Positions 1 to 7,600 of a stretch of 8,868 nt of DNA are shown piece by piece (within the stretch, counting starts at the first letter, position 1; every line of letters begins with the position of its first letter). The DNA comes from Bacteroidales bacterium. Lineage in GTDB: Bacteria > Bacteroidota > Bacteroidia > Bacteroidales > VadinHA17. A program made the translations under genes and the position numbers. Where the stretch lies: NCBI GenBank assembly GCA_025455505.1, contig JALOMK010000067.1:1-8868 (forward strand). Direction: 5' to 3'. The notes beneath the pieces are model-generated. The model saw only the letters and a list, made by a program, of their open reading frames with translations, was not told where the DNA came from and ran no database searches.

Positions 1-165
1 AACACCGGCAAAATAAGCTGGAGGTTTATGACCGTTACACAATGAGCGCAGTGTGGATTAGTCATAACAGGTCATGATCCGGCTCCTGCTGATGCACCCT
101 GTTTTTAAGGCAGGGTCAGGCCGGAAGTTTCTGCAAAGGGCTGTAAAAACAGAACTGGAAATATT
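1..165. other. Left-edge flank, no confidently assigned gene
   Basis: This stretch has no long open frame. Two plus-strand frames are open from the window edge: one ends at a TGA at 43-45 (tail ...GKISWRFMTVTQ) and one at a TGA at 75-77 (tail ...LEVYDRYTMSAVWISHN-RS). Either could be the last residues of a gene arriving from the left and converging on the minus-strand gene that ends at 166. A short minus-strand frame starting at an ATG at 63-65 is also open to the edge. The pieces are too short to choose between or to name a family. Codon choice in the first frame (ata, agg, acc, aca) resembles the neighbouring genes slightly better, which is weak evidence. Confidence 0.3.
79..124. terminator. 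Nested inverted repeat between converging frames, possible terminator
   Basis: The outer arms 79-88 (ccggctcctg) and 117-124 (caggccgg) pair over 8 bp with a two-base bulge. Inside them, 96-101 (accctg) and 111-116 (cagggt) pair perfectly over 6 bp around a 9-base loop rich in T. The position fits a terminator shared by a gene entering from the left and the minus-strand gene ending at 166. Against this, neither strand has a clear T-tract directly after the outer stem, so it may only be an mRNA 3'-end structure. Confidence 0.3.
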
Positions 166-1179
166 CTAGTTATTTAACTTCCTGACTTTTATTGTGAAGG
201 CCAGAGCAGGATTCCCTACTGTCAGCTGCTTTATTTCAGCGTCGCTGAATCCCTCTTCCATCAGTGCCGGGAGCAGAAAAAGGAAGAGATCAGTATAGCC
301 GCGGATGTTCCCCCCATTCGGAATTGCAGGATCATACCAACCTGCGTCATGCGAGAGAAGCACCCTTCCAAGCATCCCCTCTTCCTTCATGTTTTTAAGC
401 ATTTTCACATAGTGCGGCACATTCCCGGCACTGAGGCCGTCGAGACTCACCCATGCTCCCATCCGCGCCGCCCTGGCATGTTCCGAAAGATCCTTTTCAT
501 TCTGGGCATGCACCCATATGAATGCGGAGGGATCGACACCAAGCTCCATGAGTACGCCTATCTGCTCAAAAGCAGGCAGCGCAGGGCCTGTATGGGATGC
601 GATAACAAGTCCTGTTCTCAGATGCGTCATACCGGCGGCTGTTACTATCTTGCGATGCAGGTCGGACAGTGAGTCCCTGGCTACCCCAATCTTGATGAAG
701 CCGGGTTTAATGCCTGTTTCGCCAATTCCGTATACCCATTCACCCGTCCAGCGCCTTGCCAGTTCTTCGGCAGATTCATCATATGCGTGTGCGGGAATAT
801 ACTTGTTTGCTGCGGCACCGTAATATCCTGTATTCGTTATTATATGCAGACCTGTTGATTCAGAAATACTCTTCAGAAGGACAGGATCCCTGCCGATGTA
901 CTCAGGAGTGGCATCGATGAAGGTCCGGCAACCGGCCAGGCTGACAGAATCGAGATAGGGTTTGATCCTTTCTTCCACAAAAGACTTGTCCCACCGGTCT
1001 TCGCTGATCGAATCGGCACCAATGAAATCGACAAGAATGTGTTCATGAGTGAGTGTTATTCCCAGTTCCGAAGCTTTAACCGGGCCCCTTACAGTCATTA
1101 CAATATCACGGGATACCTCCCCGCAACCTGACATTAAGGATGCGGACAGACACAGGAGATACACAAATAGCCTATTCAT
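166..1179 (-). CDS. Phosphotriesterase-family (PTE/PLL-like) metal-dependent hydrolase, lipoprotein
   Basis: A 337-residue exported hydrolase of the phosphotriesterase-like branch of the amidohydrolase superfamily, with a TIM-barrel fold and two metals. Residues 1-18 form a short signal peptide ending in MSG-C19, a lipobox with Met at -3, so it is probably lipid-anchored. The metal ligands can be placed: H45 and H47 in THEH, K163 in GFIKIG (the lysine carboxylated in this family), H196 in ASHTG, H224 in WVHAQN and D278 in LLSHDAGWY. The C-terminal VGNPALAF matches the usual family ending NPxRxF except that Leu replaces the common Arg. Length is normal for the family. Members include phosphotriesterases, quorum-sensing lactonases and many enzymes of unknown substrate; lactonase or esterase activity is as likely as phosphotriester hydrolysis. 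It is transcribed away from the deoxyribonucleotidase gene, with a promoter-like sequence in the 111-bp gap. No strong Shine-Dalgarno is visible. Family assignment is strong; substrate and leaflet are unknown. Confidence 0.9.
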   Translation of the reverse strand: MNRLFVYLLCLSASLMSGCGEVSRDIVMTVRGPVKASELGITLTHEHILVDFIGADSISEDRWDKSFVEERIKPYLDSVSLAGCRTFIDATPEYIGRDPVLLKSISESTGLHIITNTGYYGAAANKYIPAHAYDESAEELARRWTGEWVYGIGETGIKPGFIKIGVARDSLSDLHRKIVTAAGMTHLRTGLVIASHTGPALPAFEQIGVLMELGVDPSAFIWVHAQNEKDLSEHARAARMGAWVSLDGLSAGNVPHYVKMLKNMKEEGMLGRVLLSHDAGWYDPAIPNGGNIRGYTDLFLFLLPALMEEGFSDAEIKQLTVGNPALAFTIKVRKLNN

Positions 1180-1221
1180 ATACTGATAATTATGTTAATA
1201 AACCCGGAAGCAACCAATCCT

Positions 1222-1251
1222 TAAATATACTATTTTCGCCTGACCTGCAAA
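1222..1251 (-). promoter_or_regulatory. Candidate Bacteroidota-type promoter for the PTE-like gene
   Basis: Read on the minus strand there is TTTG (1251-1248), an 18-base spacer, then TATATTTA (1229-1222), which matches the Bacteroidota -7 consensus TAnnTTTG except for the final base. The consensus -33/-7 pair is known from Bacteroides sigma-ABfr promoters, where spacing is usually about 19-21, so this is one base short. It would give a leader of roughly 35 bases ahead of the ATG at 1179. For the opposite direction only a weak -7-like TATTTTCG (1231-1238) is seen, with no matching -33 box. Confidence 0.4.
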
Positions 1252-1290
1252 CTCCGGTTGACCTGGTCACACATATCAAAAACAGTGAAG

Positions 1291-1809
1291 ATGAAGAAAA
1301 GATTACTCGTAGACATGGACGGCGTCATTGCAGATGTTTACAGCCGTTTCAGCCAGCTGCATTTCGAGGAAACGGGTGAACTGAAGTCCGGTGAAAGCAT
1401 CATGGGTATTCTTGAACATGAGGCGTACCCGGGAGTGTACAGGTGGGTGAAAACGCCGGGTTTCTTCAGGACAGTGCCTGTGATGGCAGGGAGCCAGAGA
1501 GTGCTCAGAATGCTTAACGAAAAATATGAAGTGATAATAGCATCAATGGCAACTGAATTTCCTGAGAGCCTTACTGACAAGCAACTATGGCTCCATGACA
1601 ATTTCCCTTTTATAAGCTGGCGACAGTCGGTCTTCTGCGGGAATAAAAGCCTTATCAAGGCCGATATAATGATTGACGACCATTTCAAGAACCTCGATAA
1701 TTTCGACGGTGCCACAATTATGTACCTGCAGCCCCATAATGCACGCAGGAACGATCACAGGCACAGGATAGTTGCCTCCTGGGATGAAATTGAAGAAATA
1801 CTTATATGA
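1291..1809 (+). CDS. 5'(3')-deoxyribonucleotidase-like HAD hydrolase (NT5C family)
   Basis: A 172-residue cytosolic phosphatase of the HAD superfamily, closest in layout to the 5'(3')-deoxyribonucleotidase (NT5C) family, which removes phosphate from deoxyribonucleoside monophosphates. All four HAD motifs are visible: motif I D8-M-D10-G-V (D8 nucleophile, D10 acid/base), motif II S85 in VIIAS, motif III K119 in FCGNKSLI, and motif IV D129-D130 in IMIDDH. The segment between motifs I and II is the expected small helical cap. There is no signal peptide. An in-frame ATG at 1258 would add 11 residues; the ATG at 1291 is preferred because motif I then falls at residue 8, as is normal for the family, and the added residues look unlike any domain. 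A weak purine stretch (cagtgaag) abuts the start. The gene is monocistronic, divergent from the PTE gene and convergent with the EEP gene. A role in dNTP pool control or nucleotide salvage is inferred from the family; exact substrate is not readable. Confidence 0.85.
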   Translation: MKKRLLVDMDGVIADVYSRFSQLHFEETGELKSGESIMGILEHEAYPGVYRWVKTPGFFRTVPVMAGSQRVLRMLNEKYEVIIASMATEFPESLTDKQLWLHDNFPFISWRQSVFCGNKSLIKADIMIDDHFKNLDNFDGATIMYLQPHNARRNDHRHRIVASWDEIEEILI

Positions 1810-1847
1810 AACGCGCTTCTTACGTTAGAAGCATTACTAAAAACAAT

Positions 1848-1896
1848 ACGCGAAGGTCCTTTATCACTGTCAGACAGGCTTCAGGGACCTTCGCGT
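1848..1896. terminator. Bidirectional intrinsic terminator between converging genes
   Basis: Arms 1848-1859 (acgcgaaggtcc) and 1885-1896 (ggaccttcgcgt) are a perfect 12-bp inverted repeat with a 25-base loop that itself contains a small ctgt/acag hairpin. On the plus strand the stem is followed by the T-rich tatttatatt; on the minus strand by attgtttttag. It lies between the stop of the deoxyribonucleotidase gene (1809) and the stop of the EEP gene (1916), as expected for a shared terminator. A smaller 6-bp hairpin (gcttct 1815-1820 with agaagc 1827-1832) precedes it and lacks a T-tract. Confidence 0.75.
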
Positions 1897-1915
1897 TATT
1901 TATATTGCAAATTAC

Positions 1916-2773
1916 TCAGTTCACTGCAATTTCGGCAAGGACAGCCAGGTGATCTGAGGGGAACCATTCTCCGTTTGAATCTGAAATGACCCCGTGCCTC
2001 AGCACAGTGAGCTTGTCATTTACAAAAATAAAGTCGATGGTCCTGTTCAGGGCTTTCACCTCAAAGCCGCCACTCGTTCCGTTGGGAAGATAGGGAGGAG
2101 TAACTGATTTATCCCTTGTGTCGTGCAGCTCCTTCAGGATGAGCTGAATCGGATTTGAGTCCTTCACAAGGTTAAAATCGCCTGTGAGGAACATCGGCAA
2201 GCCTTCAGGATTGATCTCCTTCATCTTTGACAGGATAAGCTTTGCTGACTCATCCCTTGCCTTTACGCCCCTATGGTCGAAATGGGTATTGAAAGCGAAG
2301 AAAGTCTTCTTGGTTATCTTATCCTTAAGCTTGATCCAGGTTACAGTCCGGTTGCATACCGCATCCCAGCCGAAACCAGGTTCTGTAAGCTTTTCGTTCA
2401 GCCAGAACATTCCGTCTTCCACTTTCTCAAACCTTGCTTTTTTGTAAAAGATACCCATGTGTTCGCCGGCTCTTTTGCCATCGTCGCGCCCGACGCCCAC
2501 GTGGTCAAAATCGGGAAATGCTGCCGCAAGATCATCCATCTGTTCGGGGAGAGCCTCCTGGACTCCGAAGAGATCTGCCTTGTGGAATTTAAGAAGCCCG
2601 AATACCTTTTCCTTCCTGAGAGGCCATGCATTGACCCCGTCACCTGATGTATTCATCCTTATATTATAGGATATAACATTAATGGGAGTGTCCTTTTTCG
2701 ATTGAGCTTCAGCTACGCCGACTACGGCAAGGAAGAGAAAAAGTGCCGGAAGCAAAATTAATTTCCTGTTCAT
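1916..2773 (-). CDS. Secreted endonuclease/exonuclease/phosphatase (EEP) family hydrolase
   Basis: A 285-residue exported enzyme of the EEP superfamily (DNase I / AP endonuclease / inositol-phosphatase / sphingomyelinase fold), which cleaves phosphodiesters or phosphomonoesters with divalent metal. Residues 1-23 form a signal peptide (hydrophobic core LILLPALFLFLAVVG, cleavage after AEA). Catalytic motifs appear in order: N37 in ISYNIR, E73 in GVQEAL, H164 in NTHFDH, D199 and N201 in GDFN, D247 in TIDFIF, and the terminal S273-D274-H275. Every core residue is present, so it should be active. The NTHFDH form recalls the functionally uncharacterised EEP-1 subgroup. No lipobox, so periplasmic or secreted. 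Start choice: ATG at 2773 gives a leader clear of the upstream hairpin; ATG at 2791 (MKKLNI added) is possible but lies only 8 bases from that hairpin. It is the last gene after susC and susD and is probably co-transcribed with them. Substrate (DNA, RNA, phospholipid head group, sugar phosphodiester) cannot be told. Confidence 0.88.
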   Translation of the reverse strand: MNRKLILLPALFLFLAVVGVAEAQSKKDTPINVISYNIRMNTSGDGVNAWPLRKEKVFGLLKFHKADLFGVQEALPEQMDDLAAAFPDFDHVGVGRDDGKRAGEHMGIFYKKARFEKVEDGMFWLNEKLTEPGFGWDAVCNRTVTWIKLKDKITKKTFFAFNTHFDHRGVKARDESAKLILSKMKEINPEGLPMFLTGDFNLVKDSNPIQLILKELHDTRDKSVTPPYLPNGTSGGFEVKALNRTIDFIFVNDKLTVLRHGVISDSNGEWFPSDHLAVLAEIAVN

Positions 2774-2799
2774 AATATTGAGTTTTTTCATTAAATGTA

Positions 2800-2844
2800 A
2801 CCGCAAAGAACACAAAGCTGATCAGGCTCTGCGCTCTTTGCGGT
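2800..2844 (-). repeat. 18-bp intercistronic RNA hairpin between susD and the EEP gene
   Basis: Arms 2800-2817 (accgcaaagaacacaaag) and 2827-2844 (ctctgcgctctttgcggt) flank a 9-base loop. The outer 10 bp pair perfectly in DNA. In RNA read from the minus strand the remaining 8 positions also pair, three of them as G-U, giving an uninterrupted 18-bp stem; RNA from the plus strand would have A-C mismatches there. The stem therefore fits the direction of the susC-susD-EEP transcript. No T-tract follows, so it is not a standard terminator. It could act as an mRNA processing or stability element, a translational attenuator, or be a copy of a dispersed repeat. Confidence 0.6.
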
Positions 2845-2867
2845 CATGTAAGTTTATTATCAATTCA

Positions 2868-4634
2868 TTACCATCCCGGGTTCTGACCCAGGTCAGGGTT
2901 AAGTATAAGTGCCGACTGCGGAATCGGGTAGAAATACATCTTATCTTCCCACTTCCTCTTTATATTGTTCATCCAGGTAATTTCTCCCGAAGTCCCGTTC
3001 TTGAGCAGCTGGGGATTTGTCTTTCCTCCCACGGTGGCTGAAACATCGACATAGGTGAGTGAAGAGCCCAGGCTCGGCTTGGTGCCCTGGTAGAATACAA
3101 CATCATTGACACCATCCTCGTTGAGGTCCATGGGAGTATTGAGTGCAGGCACATAGAAGCCGTTCCACTCCTGGTTCATCAATTCACCACGCTTCCACCT
3201 TATGATATCGTGGAAGCGGAATCCTTCGAGACATAGTTCAATTCCCCTCTCGCGTCTTATCTCCAGAATAACCGGATCGGTGATAGCCGGGAAATAGTTA
3301 GTCTGGAGGTAAGTGTCAACAACAGTCGGTTTTGTTGAAAGACCGGCAGTAATTCCGCCCCTTGTACGAAGTACTCCGATGGTTGCAGCCCATTCAGCAT
3401 CTGTGAGAGTACCAAGCTCGGCTTTTGCCTCGGCAAAGTTAAGGAGAACCTCGGCATACCGGAACATAGAAATTGAGTTGATATTGAGGTCCCTTGTATC
3501 ATAATACATGTCATCGAGTGCCCATTTGATAGGCATGTATCCTGTGAATGTATATGAGAAGAGGGGCGGACCGGCAACCTGGACACCGGCGCTTATCCTC
3601 TTGTAATCGCCAAGCCTGATTGTCTGCTTCAGCCTGAGGTCCCTGTTTTTAACCTCATCCTTGAAGAGCATCGTCGGCCAAGCCGGGTTGTCGGTGTAGG
3701 GAGTTCCGTCAAGATTCAGGTAAGTGTTTATGAAGGTCCTGTTGAAACTTGCCTTGTCTCCGTATGTTCCGCTTGTCCAGTACCAGTTTGCGTCGTTAAG
3801 TATTGAGAGCGCGAGGTCACACACAGCCGATAGCATCACTTCCTGGCCTACCGGAGTGGCATTCGTAAATACAGTCCTGTAAGACTTGCCGGGTCCTCCG
3901 GTCGTATAGATCGAATAACCACCCTTGTCCATTACCTCCTTTGCGGCTACAGCGGCCCTGTCGAGCCAGGTTGCAGCGGTTGACTGGAGATTGAATTCCG
4001 TGTGGTATTTCCTGAAGGTGCCCTCGAATAGGCAGATTCTTGCTTTGAGAGCATAAGCAACATACTTTGTTATCAGACTCCTCGATGCATCGGTGGTAGC
4101 CTTGATATTTGCACAGGCGTAGTCGATATCGGCAAGAATCGAGTCCATGATAAGGGTTCTCGGATTGCGTGGACCATATACCTCCGGATCAGCCACATCA
4201 AGCGGCTTGTTTATCCACGGTACATCGCCGAACCTTTTAACTTTCTCAAAGTAGAAATATGCCCTGAAGAATTTTGCTATTGCAGTGTAGTTTTTCCTGA
4301 CGTCAGCAGGAATTTTCGGATCAACATTATTGACAATGAAATAGTTGATATTCCTGAGATCGTTCCAGTCCCATCCTGTACTAAGTGTCGGAGCATAAGC
4401 ATTTTCCTGGATAAACGTAGGAACAGTTTTAACAGGCATATAGTCAGCCATAGCATCGTTACGGTGAGCATTCCTCTGGGGAAGAATCGCGTAGAAGGAG
4501 TTCGTATAGAGCTGCAATCCGCTTTCACTTCCGAAAACGGCCTCCTTTGATGCAGTCGACTGTGGTACTTGTTCCAGCTCGCAACCAGCAAGGAGCAAGC
4601 CAATGAAGAGGAACAGCAAATATTGTTTTTTCAT
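2868..4634 (-). CDS. SusD/RagB-family surface nutrient-binding lipoprotein
   Basis: A 588-residue SusD/RagB-type lipoprotein, the surface lid and ligand-binding partner of the SusC-like channel encoded upstream. Residues 1-17 are a lipoprotein signal with lipobox LLAG-C18. The N-terminal SusD region is seen around GWDWNDLRNINY (87-98), and the TPR-like core carries the hallmark FFRAYFYFEKVKRFGDVPW (122-140). The C-terminal SusD signature IRRERGIELCLEGFRFHDII and RWKRG covers about 459-483, and the protein ends in LGQNPGW, as SusD proteins commonly do. Length is in the usual 500-600 range. A DLNEDGVND loop at 503-511 has the D-x-N-x-D-G spacing of calcium-binding loops and may bind a metal. 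The gene starts 19 bp after the susC stop, which supports one transcript. Ligand type cannot be inferred from the sequence; without neighbouring glycosidases it need not be a polysaccharide. Confidence 0.95.
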   Translation of the reverse strand: MKKQYLLFLFIGLLLAGCELEQVPQSTASKEAVFGSESGLQLYTNSFYAILPQRNAHRNDAMADYMPVKTVPTFIQENAYAPTLSTGWDWNDLRNINYFIVNNVDPKIPADVRKNYTAIAKFFRAYFYFEKVKRFGDVPWINKPLDVADPEVYGPRNPRTLIMDSILADIDYACANIKATTDASRSLITKYVAYALKARICLFEGTFRKYHTEFNLQSTAATWLDRAAVAAKEVMDKGGYSIYTTGGPGKSYRTVFTNATPVGQEVMLSAVCDLALSILNDANWYWTSGTYGDKASFNRTFINTYLNLDGTPYTDNPAWPTMLFKDEVKNRDLRLKQTIRLGDYKRISAGVQVAGPPLFSYTFTGYMPIKWALDDMYYDTRDLNINSISMFRYAEVLLNFAEAKAELGTLTDAEWAATIGVLRTRGGITAGLSTKPTVVDTYLQTNYFPAITDPVILEIRRERGIELCLEGFRFHDIIRWKRGELMNQEWNGFYVPALNTPMDLNEDGVNDVVFYQGTKPSLGSSLTYVDVSATVGGKTNPQLLKNGTSGEITWMNNIKRKWEDKMYFYPIPQSALILNPDLGQNPGW

Positions 4635-4653
4635 AATTTCTGATTTAGCTTAA

Positions 4654-7600
4654 TTAAAATGTAACATTCAGGCCAAATGAAAAGCTTGAAAGCATAGGGT
4701 AGTTGTAACCATCACCTGCATTGCCTGAAGTGAATACCTGGTCTGACGGCCCGGTGTTCTCAACATCGATATGGCCTTTTCCCACAATGTCGTAAAGCGG
4801 CGACCAGGTCCATATATTCTCTCCTGACACATAAACTCTCAGGTCGCTTGCCCCTATCTTTGAGACCCACTGCTTCGGCAGGTTATAGCCAAGCTGGAGG
4901 TTCTTGAGCCTGAGATAAGCTATGTTCTGAAGGTATTTTGTCTGCACAACGCCCAGTTCCCTTGAAGTATTATTTGAAGCTGCGCGTGACATAGTCCTGG
5001 GAAGATATGCATTTATATTCTCGGGTGTCCACATGTTTCCAAGATGCCAGATAGGCACATTGTTATATGGCCTGTTGTATTGGCCCCAGAAGCTTTCCGA
5101 TTCAACACTCGGGTACCACTGCTGTTTGCCTACACCCTGGAAGAAGGCCGAGAAGAAAATATTGTTCCAGTCTGCTTCGAATGTTGCACTATAGTTATAG
5201 TGCGCAGCGCTGTTACCGATAATTGACCTGTCGCCCGGGTCTGAAACCCTGTTTGTACCGATATTGACAAAACCGTCGCCGTTCATGTCCTTAAGCTTGA
5301 TGTCGCCCGCAAACCACAGGTTGGTTGGCGAAGCCCTCATCTGCGGGCTCTGCTTGGCATGTGAATCCACATCGGCCTGGTCAATGAAGAATCCTTCAGT
5401 GGTATAACCCCAGATCTCACCGATAGTCTGACCTTCGTAGTAGTCAGACAGAAGTTTATCAGGGTTATTGTACCTTGTGATCTCTGCTTTGTTGTCTGCA
5501 AGCGTGAACCTGAAACTGTAATTGAGAGGTTTGGAACCTACATTGAATTTGTCTCTCCAGGTAAGGGTGAGTTCCCAGCCTTTGGTCTGCAGGTCGGCAT
5601 AGTTGCCCTTTGGAGGAGTTGCTCCGAAAACCTGGGGAAGCGTTAGACCGATTGTGTACATATCGGTTGTGTTCCTTATATAATAGTCCCCGACAAACCT
5701 CAGCCTGTCTGACAGCATGGCGAAGTCAAGACCTATATCAGTAGTTGTGGATGTTTCCCAGGTTATGCCGTCAGGAAGAACGCTTGGATTGTTTGTGCGC
5801 TGAGGCCTTACACCGTTAAGGATGTAGCTTGCCTGGGATATTGAGAACTGTTCCTGGTAAACATAGGAGTTGATATTACCGTTGCCGAGCGAACCGTATG
5901 AAGCTCTCAGCTTAATATCTGAAATTATCTTGGGTGATACATTCCAGAATGATTCTTTTGAAAGCCTCCATCCCCCTGATACAGACGGGAAGAAAGCAAA
6001 TCTCTGGTCGGCCGGGAATTTTGATGATCCGTCGTACCTTGCATTGAGTTCGAGGAGGTACCTGTCCTTGAAGGCATAGTTGATCCTTGAGAAGCCTCCC
6101 AGGATCACCCATTTCTCATAGCCTCCTCCTGTAACGATCGATTGTCCCAGGGCAAGGTTCATATCAGTTGCATCTTCATAGATGACACCATTCCTCTGTG
6201 TAGCAAGCCTGTTGTACGTCGACTGCTCATAGTTATACCCCAGCAGCACCTTTACATAATGAGAACCTCCGAATGTATTCTCATATTCCGAATAGAGGTT
6301 AGTAGCAATGTACTGGGTTTCGCGCTGGTCGACGGCAAGGTCGTTAGTGGTTGTCCCGACATAAGCCACCGTGCCTGGCTTGTTACTGTAGGGAACCTGC
6401 ACCCGTTTAGTCTCCGAATTATTTTGAGTGCTCCTGAAAGTAAAGTCACCCTTGATGCGGAAAGTATTGTTGAAAAACTGGCTTGTGAAACCTGTGGTGT
6501 TTTTGAATACTCCCCTTTTGGTATCTATGCCATTCTTACCGTACCAGAAATCGCCGACAGTATAAACCGATGACATTGTGATGGTTCCGTCGGGATTAAA
6601 CAAGGGCAGTGTAGGGTGTCCCTCGTCCCCTATGTTCCTCCAGATGCCGCTTCCCTCACCAACATTAAGAGGATTGTGGTAATTCATCTGGGAATAATCA
6701 GTATTGTTGTCAATAATCAGCCATGGCGTAACCTGTATTGAACCCTTGGCCCGGAAATTGACCATGCTATAGTCGTCGGTATTCCAGGTAAACAGACCGT
6801 TCTGCGTCATGTAGCGGCCCGAAAGCAGGAAGGTAGTCTTGTCCCCGCTCCCGGTGATTGTTACATTGTTGTCGGAAGCGAGTGTGTTATCCTTATAAAG
6901 AGCATCGTAATAGTCGGTGCTTGCGAAATAGACGTATTCACCTGTGGCAGGATCGATTTCGACTTCATTGTAGGGCTGGCCCGACTCGACTTTTGCCCTG
7001 AAGGCATCAAGATAGGCCTGCGAGAATTTCTGTGTCTTGTTGACATTCTGGGGGAATGAACCGTCGCCGTTAACAAATGCTTCCGAGAACATTCTCGCGT
7101 AAGTATAGCCATCTGTAACAAAGTCAGGCACTCCGATTGGCTGTTTTACTGCAAAATTGGAAGATACTGTTACGGATGTTCTGCCCTTGGTGGGATTTTT
7201 CGTTGTAATAAGAACTACACCAAATGCACCGCGAGCACCGTAAATAGATGCTGACGCAGCGTCCTTGAGGATCGACACGCTGGCGATATCGTTAGGATTG
7301 AGAAGTGAGGGATCTCCTTCCACGCCATCGATAAGCACAAGGGCACTTCCGCCCTGACCTATTGAGGTTGTGCCCCTGATGTTGTAGCTCGGCGCCTGAA
7401 TGGGCTTGCCGTCGAGTACCCTGATGTTGAGGTTCGGCATCACACCCTGCAGACCCTGGGTTACGTTAGCAACAGGCCTGTTCTCGAGCCTCTCGCTTGT
7501 CACCTGGTCAACTGCAGCCGTAAGGTTGAGTTTCTTCTGAGTACCGTAACCGACAACTACAACCTCTTCAAGTCCCTTTACATCTTCTGAAAGAATAACG

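Noticed and set aside
349..823. Overlapping plus-strand open frames opposite the PTE-like gene
   Set aside because: They are antisense to a strong family match with all metal ligands, have Cys/His/Pro/Ser-rich composition and no recognisable domain.
1258..1290. Upstream ATG giving an 11-residue extension of the deoxyribonucleotidase
   Set aside because: HAD motif I normally lies within the first ten or so residues; the extension has no domain features, so ATG 1291 is preferred.
1338..1715. Minus-strand open frame opposite the deoxyribonucleotidase
   Set aside because: It is a shadow of a gene with all four HAD motifs and shows no protein-family features.
2273..2647. Plus-strand open frame opposite the EEP gene
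   Set aside because: Antisense to conserved catalytic motifs; no family resemblance.
2792..2815. TTG start at 2815 for the EEP gene
   Set aside because: It lies inside the hairpin arm and adds non-signal residues before a good signal peptide that begins at an ATG.
6142..6573. 143-codon plus-strand open frame inside susC
   Set aside because: It is antisense to the transporter barrel and has no promoter, start context or domain; long antisense frames are expected in a 3.2-kb gene.
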